NCBI GenBank assembly: GCA_030844895.1
Contig: CM061232.1
Location: 84,772,555-84,836,554 of the forward strand
DNA from: Ambrosia x helenae
Taxonomy: Eukaryota > Streptophyta > Magnoliopsida > Asterales > Asteraceae
Direction: 5' to 3'
Length of the DNA: 64,000 nucleotides
Positions 34,417 to 45,114 of the stretch are shown piece after piece; position 1 is the stretch's first letter; every line of letters starts with the position of its first letter. The notes under the pieces were generated by a model. It was not told the DNA's origin, made no database searches, and saw only the letters and a program-made list of their open reading frames with translations. A program made the translations under genes and the position numbers.

Positions 34417-34887
34417 ATGGTTTATTGCAATTGTGGTTCCGGCATAATTATTTGAGTGTCAAGGAGCACAAGAAACCCAGGCCGTAGGTATTATTGTTGC
34501 AATCGGAGACCACGAAGTTGTGGCTTTGTATGTTGGGTGGATCCACCAAGGGGTGAACAATTGAGAGCTAATCCGTTGAATTCCATCACCGAATAACTAC
34601 AACATATACACATACATTACCACCTTAATGATGATCAACCTCACCGACCATCACCTTACTAGCAATCATTTCTGGAACATTCCTGCCGCCAATTTAGCCA
34701 CCACAACAATTTGCAACCACCAAACTGTCAGTTTCCCAATAACTCAAATGTGCGACCACATACCCAACAGGCAAGGGAGCTCCCTTTAAACCACCAACCC
34801 TACCGTCACCCTCGACACACTGAGAATGATCAAGTTTCGGAACCTGAAGAGTACACTTCAGAGGCTGATGACGTTGGCGCTTATTAA
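34417..34887 (+). pseudogene. GRF-type zinc-finger gene with in-frame stops
   Basis: A single 157-codon frame from ATG 34417 to TAA 34887. It begins 'MVYCNCGSGIII', and after a TGA (34453-34455) continues 'VSRSTRNPGRRYYCCNRRPR', then 'SCGFVCWVDPP'. Cys-x-Cys-Gly, 'RNPGRRYYCC' and 'CGFxxWxD' define the GRF zinc finger, a nucleic-acid-binding fold of about 45 residues. The rest is Asn/Gln/His/Pro-rich with an acidic C-terminus and two more in-frame stops (TAA, TAG). The frame is otherwise kept, so it decayed by substitution only. Possibly an accessory protein of the MULE, by analogy with the MudrB gene of Mutator; this role is inference. Confidence 0.72.
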
Positions 34888-34969
34888 TTGTTGTTCCTTG
34901 CTTATGTAGTTTGTCAATGTTAACAGTATGTATCGAAGGTTATGTGGTGTGTTGTTTTATTTAAGGTGT

Positions 34970-35757
34970 TTTGTGTAGCTACTTTTGATTTTTCAATAAA
35001 TATGTTAAAAAATCCGGATGAAAATATAAAAAATCGTAGTGTTGAAACTGGCCCAGGGATCTCTTTTGGGCCCCCATATCCGTCTCCCGGGCCGGCCTTT
35101 ACCGGCACCGGACCGTCGAACGTGGCGTCCTTGCGTGATATAACAGCGTCGTCGCTGGTTCGGGCGTTACGGGACTGTCCGTGACATGATCCCGGACCTC
35201 ACAAAAAGCCCTGAACCTCATTTTGTGTATCTACTTTTGATTTGCAAATAAATATTTAAAAAAATCCGGATGAAAATATAAAAAATCGTAGTGTTGAAAC
35301 TGGCCCAGGGAGCCCTTTTGGGGCCCCGTATCCGTCTCTCGGGCCGGCCTTTACCGGCACCGGACCGTCGAACGTGGCGTCCTTGGGTGATATAACAGCG
35401 TTGTCACTGGTTCGGGTGTTACGGGACTGTCCGTGACACGATGCCGGACCTCACAAAAAGCCCCAGACCTCATTTTGTATATCTTCTTTTGATTTGCAAA
35501 TAAATATTTTAAAAAATCCCGATGAAAATATAAAAAATCGTAGTGTTGAAACTGGCCCAGGGAGCCCTTTGGGGCCCCGTATCCATCTCCCGGGCCGGCC
35601 TTTACCAGCGCCGGACTGTCGAACGTGGCGTCTTTGGGTGACATAACAGCGCCGTCGCTGGTTTGGGTGTTACGAGACTGTCCGTGACACGATCCCGGGC
35701 CTCACAAAAAGCCCTAGACCTCATTTTGTGTATCTACTTTTGATTTGCAAATAATTA
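34970..35757. repeat. GC-rich tandem repeat, 252-bp period, three copies
   Basis: 'GTTGAAACTGGCCCAGG' recurs at 35041, 35293 and 35545, and each copy continues through 'GGCCGGCCTTTACC' and 'GGGACTGTCCGTGACA'. A partial fourth unit ends at about 35757. Copies differ by roughly 5-8%. GC content is far above the surrounding MULE. The frames seen here are by-products of the GC-rich repeat. Confidence 0.92.
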
Positions 35758-35797
35758 TGTTGGTAACATAATTGTCCTGTAGTAAAAAAATTTAACT

Positions 35798-38221
35798 TTA
35801 CCTATTGATTTTTTTAATAACTAAACTATTTAGGTTGGTTACATAATCGTCCGGTAGTACCACATAGAGGAGGACGTCGAGCGCGGTCTGGATTCCGACG
35901 CGGCTCATTGGGGAACTCGATAGGTACTGGTGTGTAGAATAAATTGGACGATGTTCCTTCGTCACCTTGATTCGGGGCCCAATAGTTAATTTATGACTGT
36001 CGGTGTTGATGGGTGGGTTCACCGGGAAGTTAGTCTGTGCCAGTGTCACGAAACTTTTATCATCAAATCGGTTAAATGGACTGTTTAAATTCATTGGGAA
36101 GTTAGTCTGTGCCGGTGTCACGAAACTTTGATCATCAAATGGGTTGAATGGACTGTTTAAAAGGGACTCCATGATGTTTTCTTGTTCGGTGTTCATCTGG
36201 GAAGGCCCCGGTTGGAGATCTGATGTAGGTTGGGGTGTACCGAACTGAGCAAAAAAGGAGTCAACGTCAATTCCCATTTCATCTTCAAAGAATTCATTAT
36301 TTGGTGTATTTGGACTATCCACTGGCACGTCTTCTCCTGTTTGAACCTCCACATGCCTTTGATTCCGCCTTCGCCTAGGCACTCTTTGAGGACGGCTTCT
36401 GTCTGTAACCGAGGCAGCAGGTCTACCATGAAGCCGTGAGGGGTAGTTCAAACGATCACCCACACCAAATTGTGACATCACTGTTTGGGCAGTGCTTTGA
36501 ATCACCCCAAGATTGGAGCTAAAGTCGGCAAGGACGGTCAACATGATTTGGGACACTTCCCGGTTAATCTGCGTGTATCCTTCCATCTGTAAATTTCAGA
36601 TAATTAAATATTAAAAAAGTTATCATTTAAATATACACTTATATATATTTGAAAAAAAAATCATATATATACCATCACTTGGGCAATCCCAGCATCATCT
36701 CTAAACCCGGTTGTGCTACCGGGATGGAGATTGGGTTGGTTATGTATCCCACGGTTCTTTCTAAGTACCACTCCATATAACCAGGATACCCGGAAGGATA
36801 TGACGTTTCTTCCCCGCCCACTATGTGATTTTTGCGGTCATTCAACGACTGCACATACTTGCTATGAAAGTCTGAAAACCAGGATTCGTATGGTCTCCCA
36901 GAACGCGTTTTTTTTATGCAGCTCGGGTGTGGATTTCGGGGGTAAAGGGTGGTCTCTCAGGAATCCATTGACGTAATCCAAATTGTCTTAGGACCCACTG
37001 GCTTGGTGGTATTCCACCACCTGAAACCACACAATAAAGCAATCCGAACGCCAACAATCCCAACCCTCTGTGCAACTATGCGGCAGTATCTCTATACATT
37101 GTGCATAGGGTCTCCAAACGAACTGTTGTAAAAAAATTAATAAGAAATACTATTAGTAAACCATAATGTATTTTACCTGTAACACAACATAAACAGTCTC
37201 ATACCTGTTCCGCATGTAAATTTTGTAGTTGTGATCGTATCTGTTTTAACGACCGCAAGGTAACCTCCTTTAAGTCGTGCTTACCTTTCCATCTGTAAAA
37301 AATAATTAAAAAACGAGTTAGTTTATTTAACAAACAATTATTTTATATAATATAAGTGTAATGCAGAAAATACATACATAGCACCATAAGGTTTTCCAGG
37401 GATCAACTGGCTTAAACACTTGGGGGATAGTACACTGATTCGTGTCCAGGCCCACAACTGGAGTATAATCATAGGTCCTCCAATTGTTTTATTAGTGGAG
37501 ACTACGGCTTTACACAAATTTATGTACAAACAAGCCAATGCAGCACTCCCCCAACTATATTCACCACATCTTTCTAACGATTCAACGTGCCTTAAAAATG
37601 ACAATAATGTCAAACCATTAGAAGAGTTAGCCAACAATGTATTACCCACAATAATCAAGACCACACAACGTGCTTGTTGTGTAATCTGATTCATATCTGC
37701 CCTTTCGGGCAATTTTTCGTTTACTTTTTCTACAAGGTATCTTGTTTTAATAGCATTTCCAGTGAACATGCTCTGCTCCGCCTCTATGCCCAACACACCT
37801 TGTACTAGCTGCAATCGATCTTGGGATGACCATTTTTCCTCTAGTCCTGCCAATGGTGGACCGTTGACTCACAATCCCATGAGCACGTTCACGTCCTGTA
37901 AAGTCACCGTCGTTTCACCAAACGATAGGTGAAACGTGTGAGTCTCTAGACGCCATCTTTCTACCATCGCGGTTATCAAACCACTGTCAACAATTAGGTA
38001 TCCAATATCAAGAACCCCACCAAAACTAGCCATTCTAACCATCTGTTCAACATTGGGGTTTAATGGATTTTTTCGAATGGCAGTAAATAATGCTTGGTCC
38101 CCCGCCTAATATCAAGCTCCGTGGCATGGCCAACATCATCTTCGAACAGATAAGCCTAACAATGTTTTGGCTGCAGCCATAGAAGCTCATTGTTTCTTGG
38201 ACCCGGGTGTAAATGTGCCAT
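35798..38221 (-). pseudogene. Plant mobile domain (PMD) gene 2, frameshifted
   Basis: A diverged paralogue of PMD gene 1 with the same exon plan. The start 'MAHLHPGPRNNELLW' (38221) is followed by a TAG at codon 22. 'MASFGGVLDIGYLIVD' and 'AMVERWRLETHTFHL' follow, then a TGA (37869-37871). The large exon 'GEYSWGSAALACLYINLC' with 'LQLWAWTRISVLSP' ends near 37381. An exon near 37290-37205 ('KHDLKEVTLRSLKQIRSQLQ') and the 'FVWRPYAQC' exon (about 37130-36672, frameshifted) follow. The last exon (36586-35798) starts 'MEGYTQINREVSQ' and holds a duplicated 'SPFN.FDD.SFVT.AQTNFP' unit. I estimate about half identity with PMD gene 1, so the duplication is old. Confidence 0.82.
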
Positions 38222-38515
38222 AGTTTTTTTTTTAAGATGATGCCTGTAAATTTTATCTGCTTTGTGTTCTTGTAAGTTTGAGTTTCAGTATTCCTAAAGA
38301 TGTATACATGTTCGTTCATATATATTGAAATGCATTCATCCACATTCAAAATTTGATTTGATGCTACTCCTAGCTTACTATACATTTGCAGAGAATCTAT
38401 TCTCTTTTAGTCTCTCACAATGGATCCATAGCTAGTTGTAACATTACGGAAGATAATAAATTATCATGCATATGGCTGCATGTGTAAGTGATCAAGACAA
38501 ATATGCATAGAAAGC

Positions 38516-38610
38516 ACTTCCGCAATCTTAGATTACGGAAGTCCCAAAATCAAAAAATCCACACCTGACACCTACCAAAGACACAAAAATATTTTATAAA
38601 ACTACTAATT

Positions 38611-38649
<39 letters not shown>

Positions 38650-38655
38650 ACTCTA
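38516..38655 (-). repeat. Right terminal inverted repeat of the MULE
   Basis: Inverted match of 28558-28664. It includes a palindrome with one mismatch (38516-38542), which lies about 300 bp upstream of PMD gene 2. An A35 run (38614-38648) replaces the short T run of the left end. Confidence 0.9.
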
Positions 38656-38854
38656 GATGACTCGGTAAGATTCAATGATGCCTGAGTAGTAATTGGCGTC
38701 TAGTTGGGAATCAAACAATTATCATTCAAAGGTGGATTTAAACAAGAGGGGACTGGTTCAGACGAATCCACTCAGATTTTTATTTTTAGTAAAAATATAT
38801 ATGAAAAATGAGCAATCAACCCATAAGCAAAATCTGCGTGAACCCATAGACATA

Positions 38855-38990
38855 TCTTATGAGTGGCTCAATGGTTAAGTGGACCTTTTAAAACATATGT
38901 CCCGAGTTCGAAACTTATAGTCCGCCCGTTTTTGTTTTACGGGAAAAAGGCTATAATGTGTTGGGTTTTACGTGTAATTACACATAAATT
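38855..38990 (+). mobile_element. tRNA-derived SINE (or SINE head)
   Basis: A box TGGCTCAATGG (38864-38874) followed by GTTAAG, and a B-box-like AGTTCGAAACT (38905-38915) 30 bp later. A T-rich body follows. The 3' limit is uncertain. Confidence 0.55.
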
Positions 38991-39115
38991 AAGTGTTATG
39001 ATGATATATAGACTCAGGACTTGGGATATAGATCATTAACCACACATAAATTATATAGCTAAAAGTATGTTCTATGTGTGGTTAAAAGTATAGCAATTTG
39101 TTAAGATGGATTATC

Positions 39116-39271
39116 ACGTGGCACATGGACATGGCATCTAACATGGCACATGACGTGGAACATAACGTGGCCTGTGACATGGCATCTGACGAGGCGCATG
39201 ACGTGACCGGTGACATGGCAGATGACATGGCATCTGACGTGACACATGACAAGGCATATGACCTGGCAAAT
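39116..39271 (+). repeat. 12-bp minisatellite, 13 units
   Basis: Thirteen consecutive 12-bp units with consensus GACATGGCATCT and no indels. Because 12 is a multiple of 3 the array is open in frame and reads as four-residue units (Asp-Met-Ala-x). No promoter or start supports translation. Confidence 0.9.
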
Positions 39272-39353
39272 GAATTGTACTATGGTTATGACACGTGTCA
39301 CAAATATATATGTAGTTAAATGTAAAATTAAGTGTAGGTAAACATTCACCACG

Positions 39354-39360
39354 ATATATA

Positions 39361-39415
<55 letters not shown>
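39354..39415. repeat. (TA)n microsatellite
   Basis: About 60 bp of nearly pure TA. It adjoins 'GGGAGGATCAAATGAG', a sequence often found at plant MITE ends. Confidence 0.95.
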
Positions 39416-39418
<3 letters not shown>

Positions 39419-39885
39419 AGGATCAAATGAGAAGAAACCTATTGTGTGAACAAAGAGAAGAAATGAAAATTAAATACTTTAACTCTTATTCCATTAATTA
39501 TTATCTCTTTAATTAATTAGTCATTAACACTTTATCCTATACATTATCAAATTTGTCCTACACATATCAAATTTATCACACGTTTGTCCTACACATATCA
39601 AGATTATCATACGTTAATCCTACACATATCGAAATTGAACCTACATTTGTCCTACACGTATTGAAATTATCCTTCAGTGTAAATTAGGATTTATATGAAA
39701 GAATATATTTTTAAATTGTATTATGAGTTTAATTAATTTAACTAGTTTGGGGGTTACAAAAAAATAATCATTTATTTAACATTAAATACAATTATTATAG
39801 GGATGATTCTTATTGGTTCAAATTTGTTCTTTTTCTTCTCAAAATACCTCTCTTATCTTTCAACCCTCCACTATATATATATTTA

Positions 39886-39925
<40 letters not shown>

Positions 39926-40500
39926 GTAGGACTGAATCGACAATCGATAATACCCAAAGACTCCGCAACAAAAGCAATTTCAAGAACCGTGAGATACACG
40001 AAAACCTCCGTCATGAATTAGTCGAGCATTTGTGGGCTAGATGTCCCGATGATCTTGTATATTATATTAGTTTTTAGTTTTTTTTATAGTTTATTGTAAA
40101 CATTAATCTAATTTTTAGTTAAGTTTATTTTTATATTAATATTATAATTTTCACAAATTTAGAAAGTATAAAAAAAATAATAAAAAAACTTGATAAAGTT
40201 GTTGCTCATCTCTAGTCACAACAGCATCAGGTGAGCGACCAGCATGTTATCACTCTATCAACTAGACGCTGACACGACACAATATGAGAGGATATAGCTA
40301 TGGCTCACCTCTAGCCACAACACATAGTCTTATTGATCAACACCATATATATCTTTGTTTTTTACTAAGAGTTTGTAACTAACAATTTATATGTCCAAAC
40401 AAATATCTAAAATATGATAGCAGTACTCACTTACGATGAACCAAATGTGATATATTATTAAATTTGTAAAAATAAGTATATTTTGAATGGTTTAAATGGT
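39416..40500. other. AT-rich stretch, no gene recognised
   Basis: Contains diverged repeats of 'CCTACACATATCAAATTTATC' type (39550-39660) and a second (TA)n run at 39871-39923. Its right end (about 40430-40500) recurs inverted at 43110-43180. Confidence 0.4.
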
Positions 40501-41650
40501 TTATTTCATGTGGTCAAAGAACATGGAGACAAAGAGGCGGCGACAACAACTATTCATGTGGTCAAAGTACCGTGTTAGAGACTTGAGATTTTTGGATAAA
40601 TACTTCAGGTCTTCTGAAACCTTATCCGTCAAGTATTTCACCTTTTGACTCTCTGAACCATTGTCAATCTGTAAGTAGGGGAAATCAGTTAAAAAGATCA
40701 CAAATTCATAAATAATAATAAACATAATAACATATGGCACACATTTGCAATCTCTAAGTAGGGCAAATCAGTTAAAAAGATCACAAAGTCATAAATAATA
40801 ATAAACATAATAAAATATGGCACACATTTTCACTAACCATCCAGTTCTGGTGGATCTCTTTAATCACTTTTGTACTGAATTCATCAAATTGCTTTCCCAT
40901 AAGCATCTCAATACAATATAACTGTAGAAATAAGACACACCCCGCGAAACCCCTATCTATCCATGTCCCGTTAACAAATGTTTTAGTGCCGTGCGAGAGA
41001 ACATCCAAAGCATCCTTTGCCCACGGTTTCTCACTAAGCCTATTCACATCCTGAACATACCCCAAATATTTCTGTTTTAATTTACCCTTTGGCCCAGGAC
41101 AAACAATGTAATTCAATGCTATTAATGAAAAAGTTTGCTTAATAGCACCGTCTTCAGTAGCGTTTCTGAATTCACTTGTAACCTTAACCATAGAAATATT
41201 TTTGCGGTCATCAGTGCAATATTTACAGACAAGATCTTCATCGAATGTCTCATTAGAATCAACTAGTGGGTCATTTCCATGTGGTATGCCCATTATACGA
41301 GAAAACTCATCAACTGTAATATCATATATTCTCACCCCCCCCCTTTTTTATAGCTAGCTTCTTTTCATCCCACTTAAAATGACTAGCCATTAATTTGACT
41401 AAATCCCGTTCTACTTTTATCTTTCCCTTCTTCAAGTCTAGAAGCCGTGCAAAAGGGGTTTCTAACATAACCTCTTTTTTATGGTCATCTATTTTGTCCA
41501 GCTCGAAAGCTTCGTTAAACCTGTCTACATTACACCATATACGGATTTTTTTATTAGCCTTCTTCACTGTCTTTTTCTTTTCATTCTTGTATTGCTCTCT
41601 GCATAATTTTTTACTTAGACCTGGATTCTTTGACCTAAATAACAAATAAA
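40501..41650 (-). pseudogene. TE-associated plant gene fragment (DUF1985/Ulp1-type context)
   Basis: The first part (41645-41322) is Lys-rich and reads 'MLETPFARLLDLKKGKIK'. A frame change at the C9 run (41334-41342) leads into 'RIYDITVDEFSRIMGIPHGN', then 'TFSLIALNYIVCPGPKGKL', 'WAKDALDVL' and 'RGFAGCVLFLQLYCIEML' (41335-40781). The order 'F.LIAL...CP...K.K.....W....L...........GC..FLQL' resembles the plant-specific region before Ulp1-like protease or PMD-type domains in TE genes. A donor GTTAGTG near 40838 and acceptor CTTACAG near 40675 give a last exon (about 40673-40501). The intron contains an 80-bp tandem duplication. No Cys protease domain is visible. Function not assigned. Confidence 0.45.
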
Positions 41651-43282
41651 CGAGCGTTTTTCAGGCCAGTGTATCGATTCATGCATACATGCAAATTAGT
41701 CATCTATTATCCGTTTAAAAAATTAGTCCTTGTATATATAATGCCATATGTTTGTTAAAAGCGAGCGCCTAGGGCGCCTAGGCGATGAATTTCCTAGAAG
41801 CGACCCTAGGCCGCTTTTCTCTCCTAGACAAATAAAGCAATGATTTTTCTTAAAAAGTTTTATCCATTTTATAACTAGTAATATCTAATCATATCTTTTA
41901 TTTTTTAAACAAGTAATGCATTGTAATTTATATAAACAACCTCTAACCCTATTCCCTATATATGATCAAAGTCTCAAACACAGCAGAGAAGCATTCTCAA
42001 TCGCAGGTATGTTCAATTTTTTTTTCAGTTTTTTTTAATCTCTTTTTTTATCCTTATTGGCAGTCATGTTTTCTGTTAGTGACAGTCATGAATCTGGAAC
42101 ATTATTTTCATTGCAGCCCCTTATCATACCAGAACCAAGTAAGGCGTCTAATCCGGTAATCAAACCTATAGAACCCACAAAATCAAAAACCAGTCCATAA
42201 TTCTGCACATTCACCCTGTCTACACAGTTAGTTGAACAAAAAGGTTGCAAAAACCAGACCATAATTCTGCACATTCACCCTGTCTACACAGCTAGTTGAA
42301 CAAAAAGGTTGCAAAAATAAAGACCAGATATAGCAGATCCCAGATAGCAAAATACAACCCAAATATAGCACATACCCATATTGAAAAAAATTAAAACATA
42401 GTATACTAGCACAATCCTTAGATATAACCCATAATTTCATAACTTTAATATAATTATATTATTATTTATAGACGGCGTGAATAGAAGCGGTTGAGGAGGA
42501 CAAATTAAAACAACTATCAACTATGATCAATTTTGGCAAACTAAAATAACGTACGTAGCATCAAAACATTCGTACGATGTGTAGCCTAAACAACTTCGAA
42601 TTAAGCATCAAACCATGTTTATTTAAGACACACCGTGACAGATCTACCAATTTCAGTCATAAATATATCTATAGTTTACTTCACAATTTTGTTGGATTTG
42701 CATACAAAAAGTGATAAAGTTTTGACCAATTTTCAAGGTTTAAAAGTACGGAAACGTGCCTCGAGGCGTTTTCCTTTCGCCTCACGTGCATACGCCTCGA
42801 GGCGAACCGAGGCGTAAGCGCGAGGCGGAATGAAAAAAATATATATAAATGTTATATATCTTATAGAAAATGAAATACTAAGTAATTTCATCATCAAATT
42901 CATCAAAAACACACGTTAAAAGGGCATGACATGCTTGAGATTGAAACAAAAAGTCTAAAACATCAAAAATAAACTTAAAAAACCCCTGAGGCGCAGTTTT
43001 TATTACTGCCTCAACCCTGTGAGGCGCATCTACAAAATAGCACCCTGAGGTGCAGCCCTAGAATTGTTTTCCTCCCGATTCGCCTTGAGGCGTACCCCAC
43101 ATTAAATAAACCATTTAAACCATTCAAAATATACTTATTTTTTTACAAATTTAATAATATATCACATTTGGGGAGACGAAGAGGCGGCAAAAACAACTAT
43201 TCATGTGGTCAAAATATACTTATTTTTTACAAATTTAATAATATATCACATTTGGTCAAAGAACCGTGTCAGCGACAACCAC
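41651..43282. other. Intergenic stretch with GCCTCGAGGCG-type palindromes
   Basis: Clusters of GCCT/AGGC inverted words occur at 41755-41815, 42750-42830 and 42980-43095 (for example GCCTCGAGGCG). An exon-like stretch 41962-42006 ends in CAG|GTATG, with an acceptor-like GCAG near 42116, but no known domain. 43110-43280 repeats sequence found at 40430-40570. Confidence 0.4.
42189..42310 (+). repeat. 61-bp tandem duplication
   Basis: Two copies of a unit containing 'CATAATTCTGCACATTCACC' and ending 'AAAAAGGTTGCAAAAA', with two or three differences. Confidence 0.9.
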
Positions 43283-43495
43283 AACGATCAGAAATGGGGA
43301 GACGAAGAGGCGGCGACAACAACTATTCATCTCGGTAGATTCACGAAGACTATCAAATATTGAAGAAGATTAAAGAAGTGGAGCTTAACACCCTGGAGAA
43401 CAAGAAGACTTTTGTGGACGATTATTGGCACCTGGTCAAAAGCGAAAAGTAGGTAGTGAGAGATAGGAGATTCATGAAAGGGAGGAAAGGATATG

Positions 43496-45106
43496 GAATG
43501 CCACGTCCTTTTTCGTGTCCAATCTTCTAGCGGGATGTAATGGGAACCGGCTGTGGAAAGTCTTCCAAGATTTTAATAATCTTGAGGACGTTTTTGTGCC
43601 GAAGAAATTTGACGGGGCAGGAAACTATTTCGGGTTCATTCGGTTCTCAAAAGTGGGGGACGTTTAGAGCTTCATGGGAGGTCTTAAGGGTACGGTGGTG
43701 GATGGGGCAGTTCTTAGTTTCAACCTTGCTCGTTTTAATCGGGATGGTACAAAGCAAGCGGAGGAGGCTGTGAACAAACATAAGTCGGTGTTTTCTCGGT
43801 TGGGTCCGGGTACTAAGGTGGGTTCTCAGTCGGCGGGTGGAGCCTGGAATCCTGGGAATGGAGGGTCTTCTGCCAATGAGACTAGGGCTGGACAGGCCTG
43901 GGGTGTCACCAGGTCCATTGATCTTCCTCCTATGATAACTTCAGCTAAGAAAGCATGGGAGTTTAAGTCCCTTATTGGTGAAGTGAAGGAGTTGAAGTTT
44001 TTAATGATGATGGAAGATTTGCTGAATGAGGCTTTTGCCCTCGGGACTGAAATCCGTTATCTTGGTGGCTTAAAGGTTTTGATGACTTTCGGTTCATGCT
44101 CAGAGGCTGAGGAGTTCTTGATTGATCAATACGATGTGTGGTCGGAATGGTTTTCCAGGCTGTACGTCTGGGAAGGGGTTCCTCCGGTTTTCGATAGGGT
44201 CGCTTGGATTAGAGTTACCGGTATTCCTGCCAACCTGTGGGGTCGTCATGTGATTAATCGTGTGGGGTAAAGATGTGGTAGGTTGCTGGTCTAATCTGGA
44301 GCTTCTATGGCCGATGCTGATTTATCTGAGGACAAGTTGGCTGTCCTGGTTACCTCAGGGAAGCCCATCTCTGAGGAGTTTACTATGACCTGGAAGGGGC
44401 ACAGTTTTAAGGTCTGGGTGGAAGAAACTACTCCGAAGTCGCAGCCGACCTTCCCCATTAAATTTTCTGGGTCTTCTTCTCAGTCGGAGGGCCCGGCGTT
44501 AAAATCGGTGGTCATGAAATCGGAGGCAGAGGTGGTGGCGCATGACACTACGTCTCCGGGGAAGGTGAAGAGGTTTTTGTATGGGAGCCGTGCATGGCCG
44601 CCAAGCATGAGAACTCTCATCAATCTACCTCGAAGAATGTGCAAAGTGGCCAGCAGGTGGGGTCCCGAGAAGCTGAATTGGACGGTCATCAGACTGAGGT
44701 TGGGCTCAAGACTCCAGTTCATTATGTCAGTGTTAATTCAGTTGGGCCTTTGTCTCGTGGTGTGGACCGTGGGACTGGGCCAAGGCTTAGTTTCATTACC
44801 CTGAGGAAAAAGGATAAGAAGAAAAAGGATTTTGTGGTGGGGACCCAGCCCTTTCAAACTCCTGATTTGAATCACCCAGCTGAATCCGACCCATTCAGCT
44901 TGGATGAGATTATTCGACGAGATGGTGAGGATCATTCCCGGATCAAGAAGTCCAATCCAGGTACGGTGATTAAGGATGGCTCAGGGGAGGTTAGTACGGA
45001 TTTGATTCAAGCTGATGTATGTGAAATTGAGGTTGCTGAAACTTTATTATATGGTGAGAAATTGGGTATCGAAGTCGATGGCTTTGGCAACCATGTTCGA
45101 AGTTAA
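43496..45106 (+). pseudogene. LINE ORF1 (RRM-type RNA-binding protein)
   Basis: The chaperone-like RNA-binding protein of the LINE. 'TSFFVSNLLAGCNGNRLWKV' holds the RNP2-like strand and 'GAGNYFGFIRFS' the RNP1 strand of an RRM (about 43510-43650). A TAG at about 43663 interrupts it. The frame resumes as 'SFMGGLKGTVVDGAVLSFNL' and runs to about 44268 with a domain ending 'WIRVTGIPANLWGRHVINRV', typical of plant LINE ORF1. After a frame change there is a low-complexity acidic C-terminus to about 45106. No CCHC knuckle was seen. It overlaps the ORF2 start region closely. Confidence 0.75.
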
Positions 45107-45114
45107 TCCATGGG

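Larger units (their letters stand above)
28558..38655. mobile_element. Mutator-like element (MULE), 10.1 kb, four genes
   Basis: Both ends carry an inverted repeat of about 100 bp (28558-28664 and 38516-38655) and a perfect 9-bp TSD GATGACTCG (28549-28557 and 38656-38664), the size typical of Mutator. Inside, in order: PMD gene 1 (+), MURA-type transposase (-), GRF zinc-finger gene (+), a GC-rich triple repeat and PMD gene 2 (-). Both PMD genes point inward from the ends. All four genes carry stops or frameshifts, so this copy is probably inactive, although the ends are well preserved. Confidence 0.93.

Noticed and set aside
35003..35644. Frames inside the GC-rich 252-bp repeat
   Set aside because: No domain; openness comes from the GC-rich repeat.
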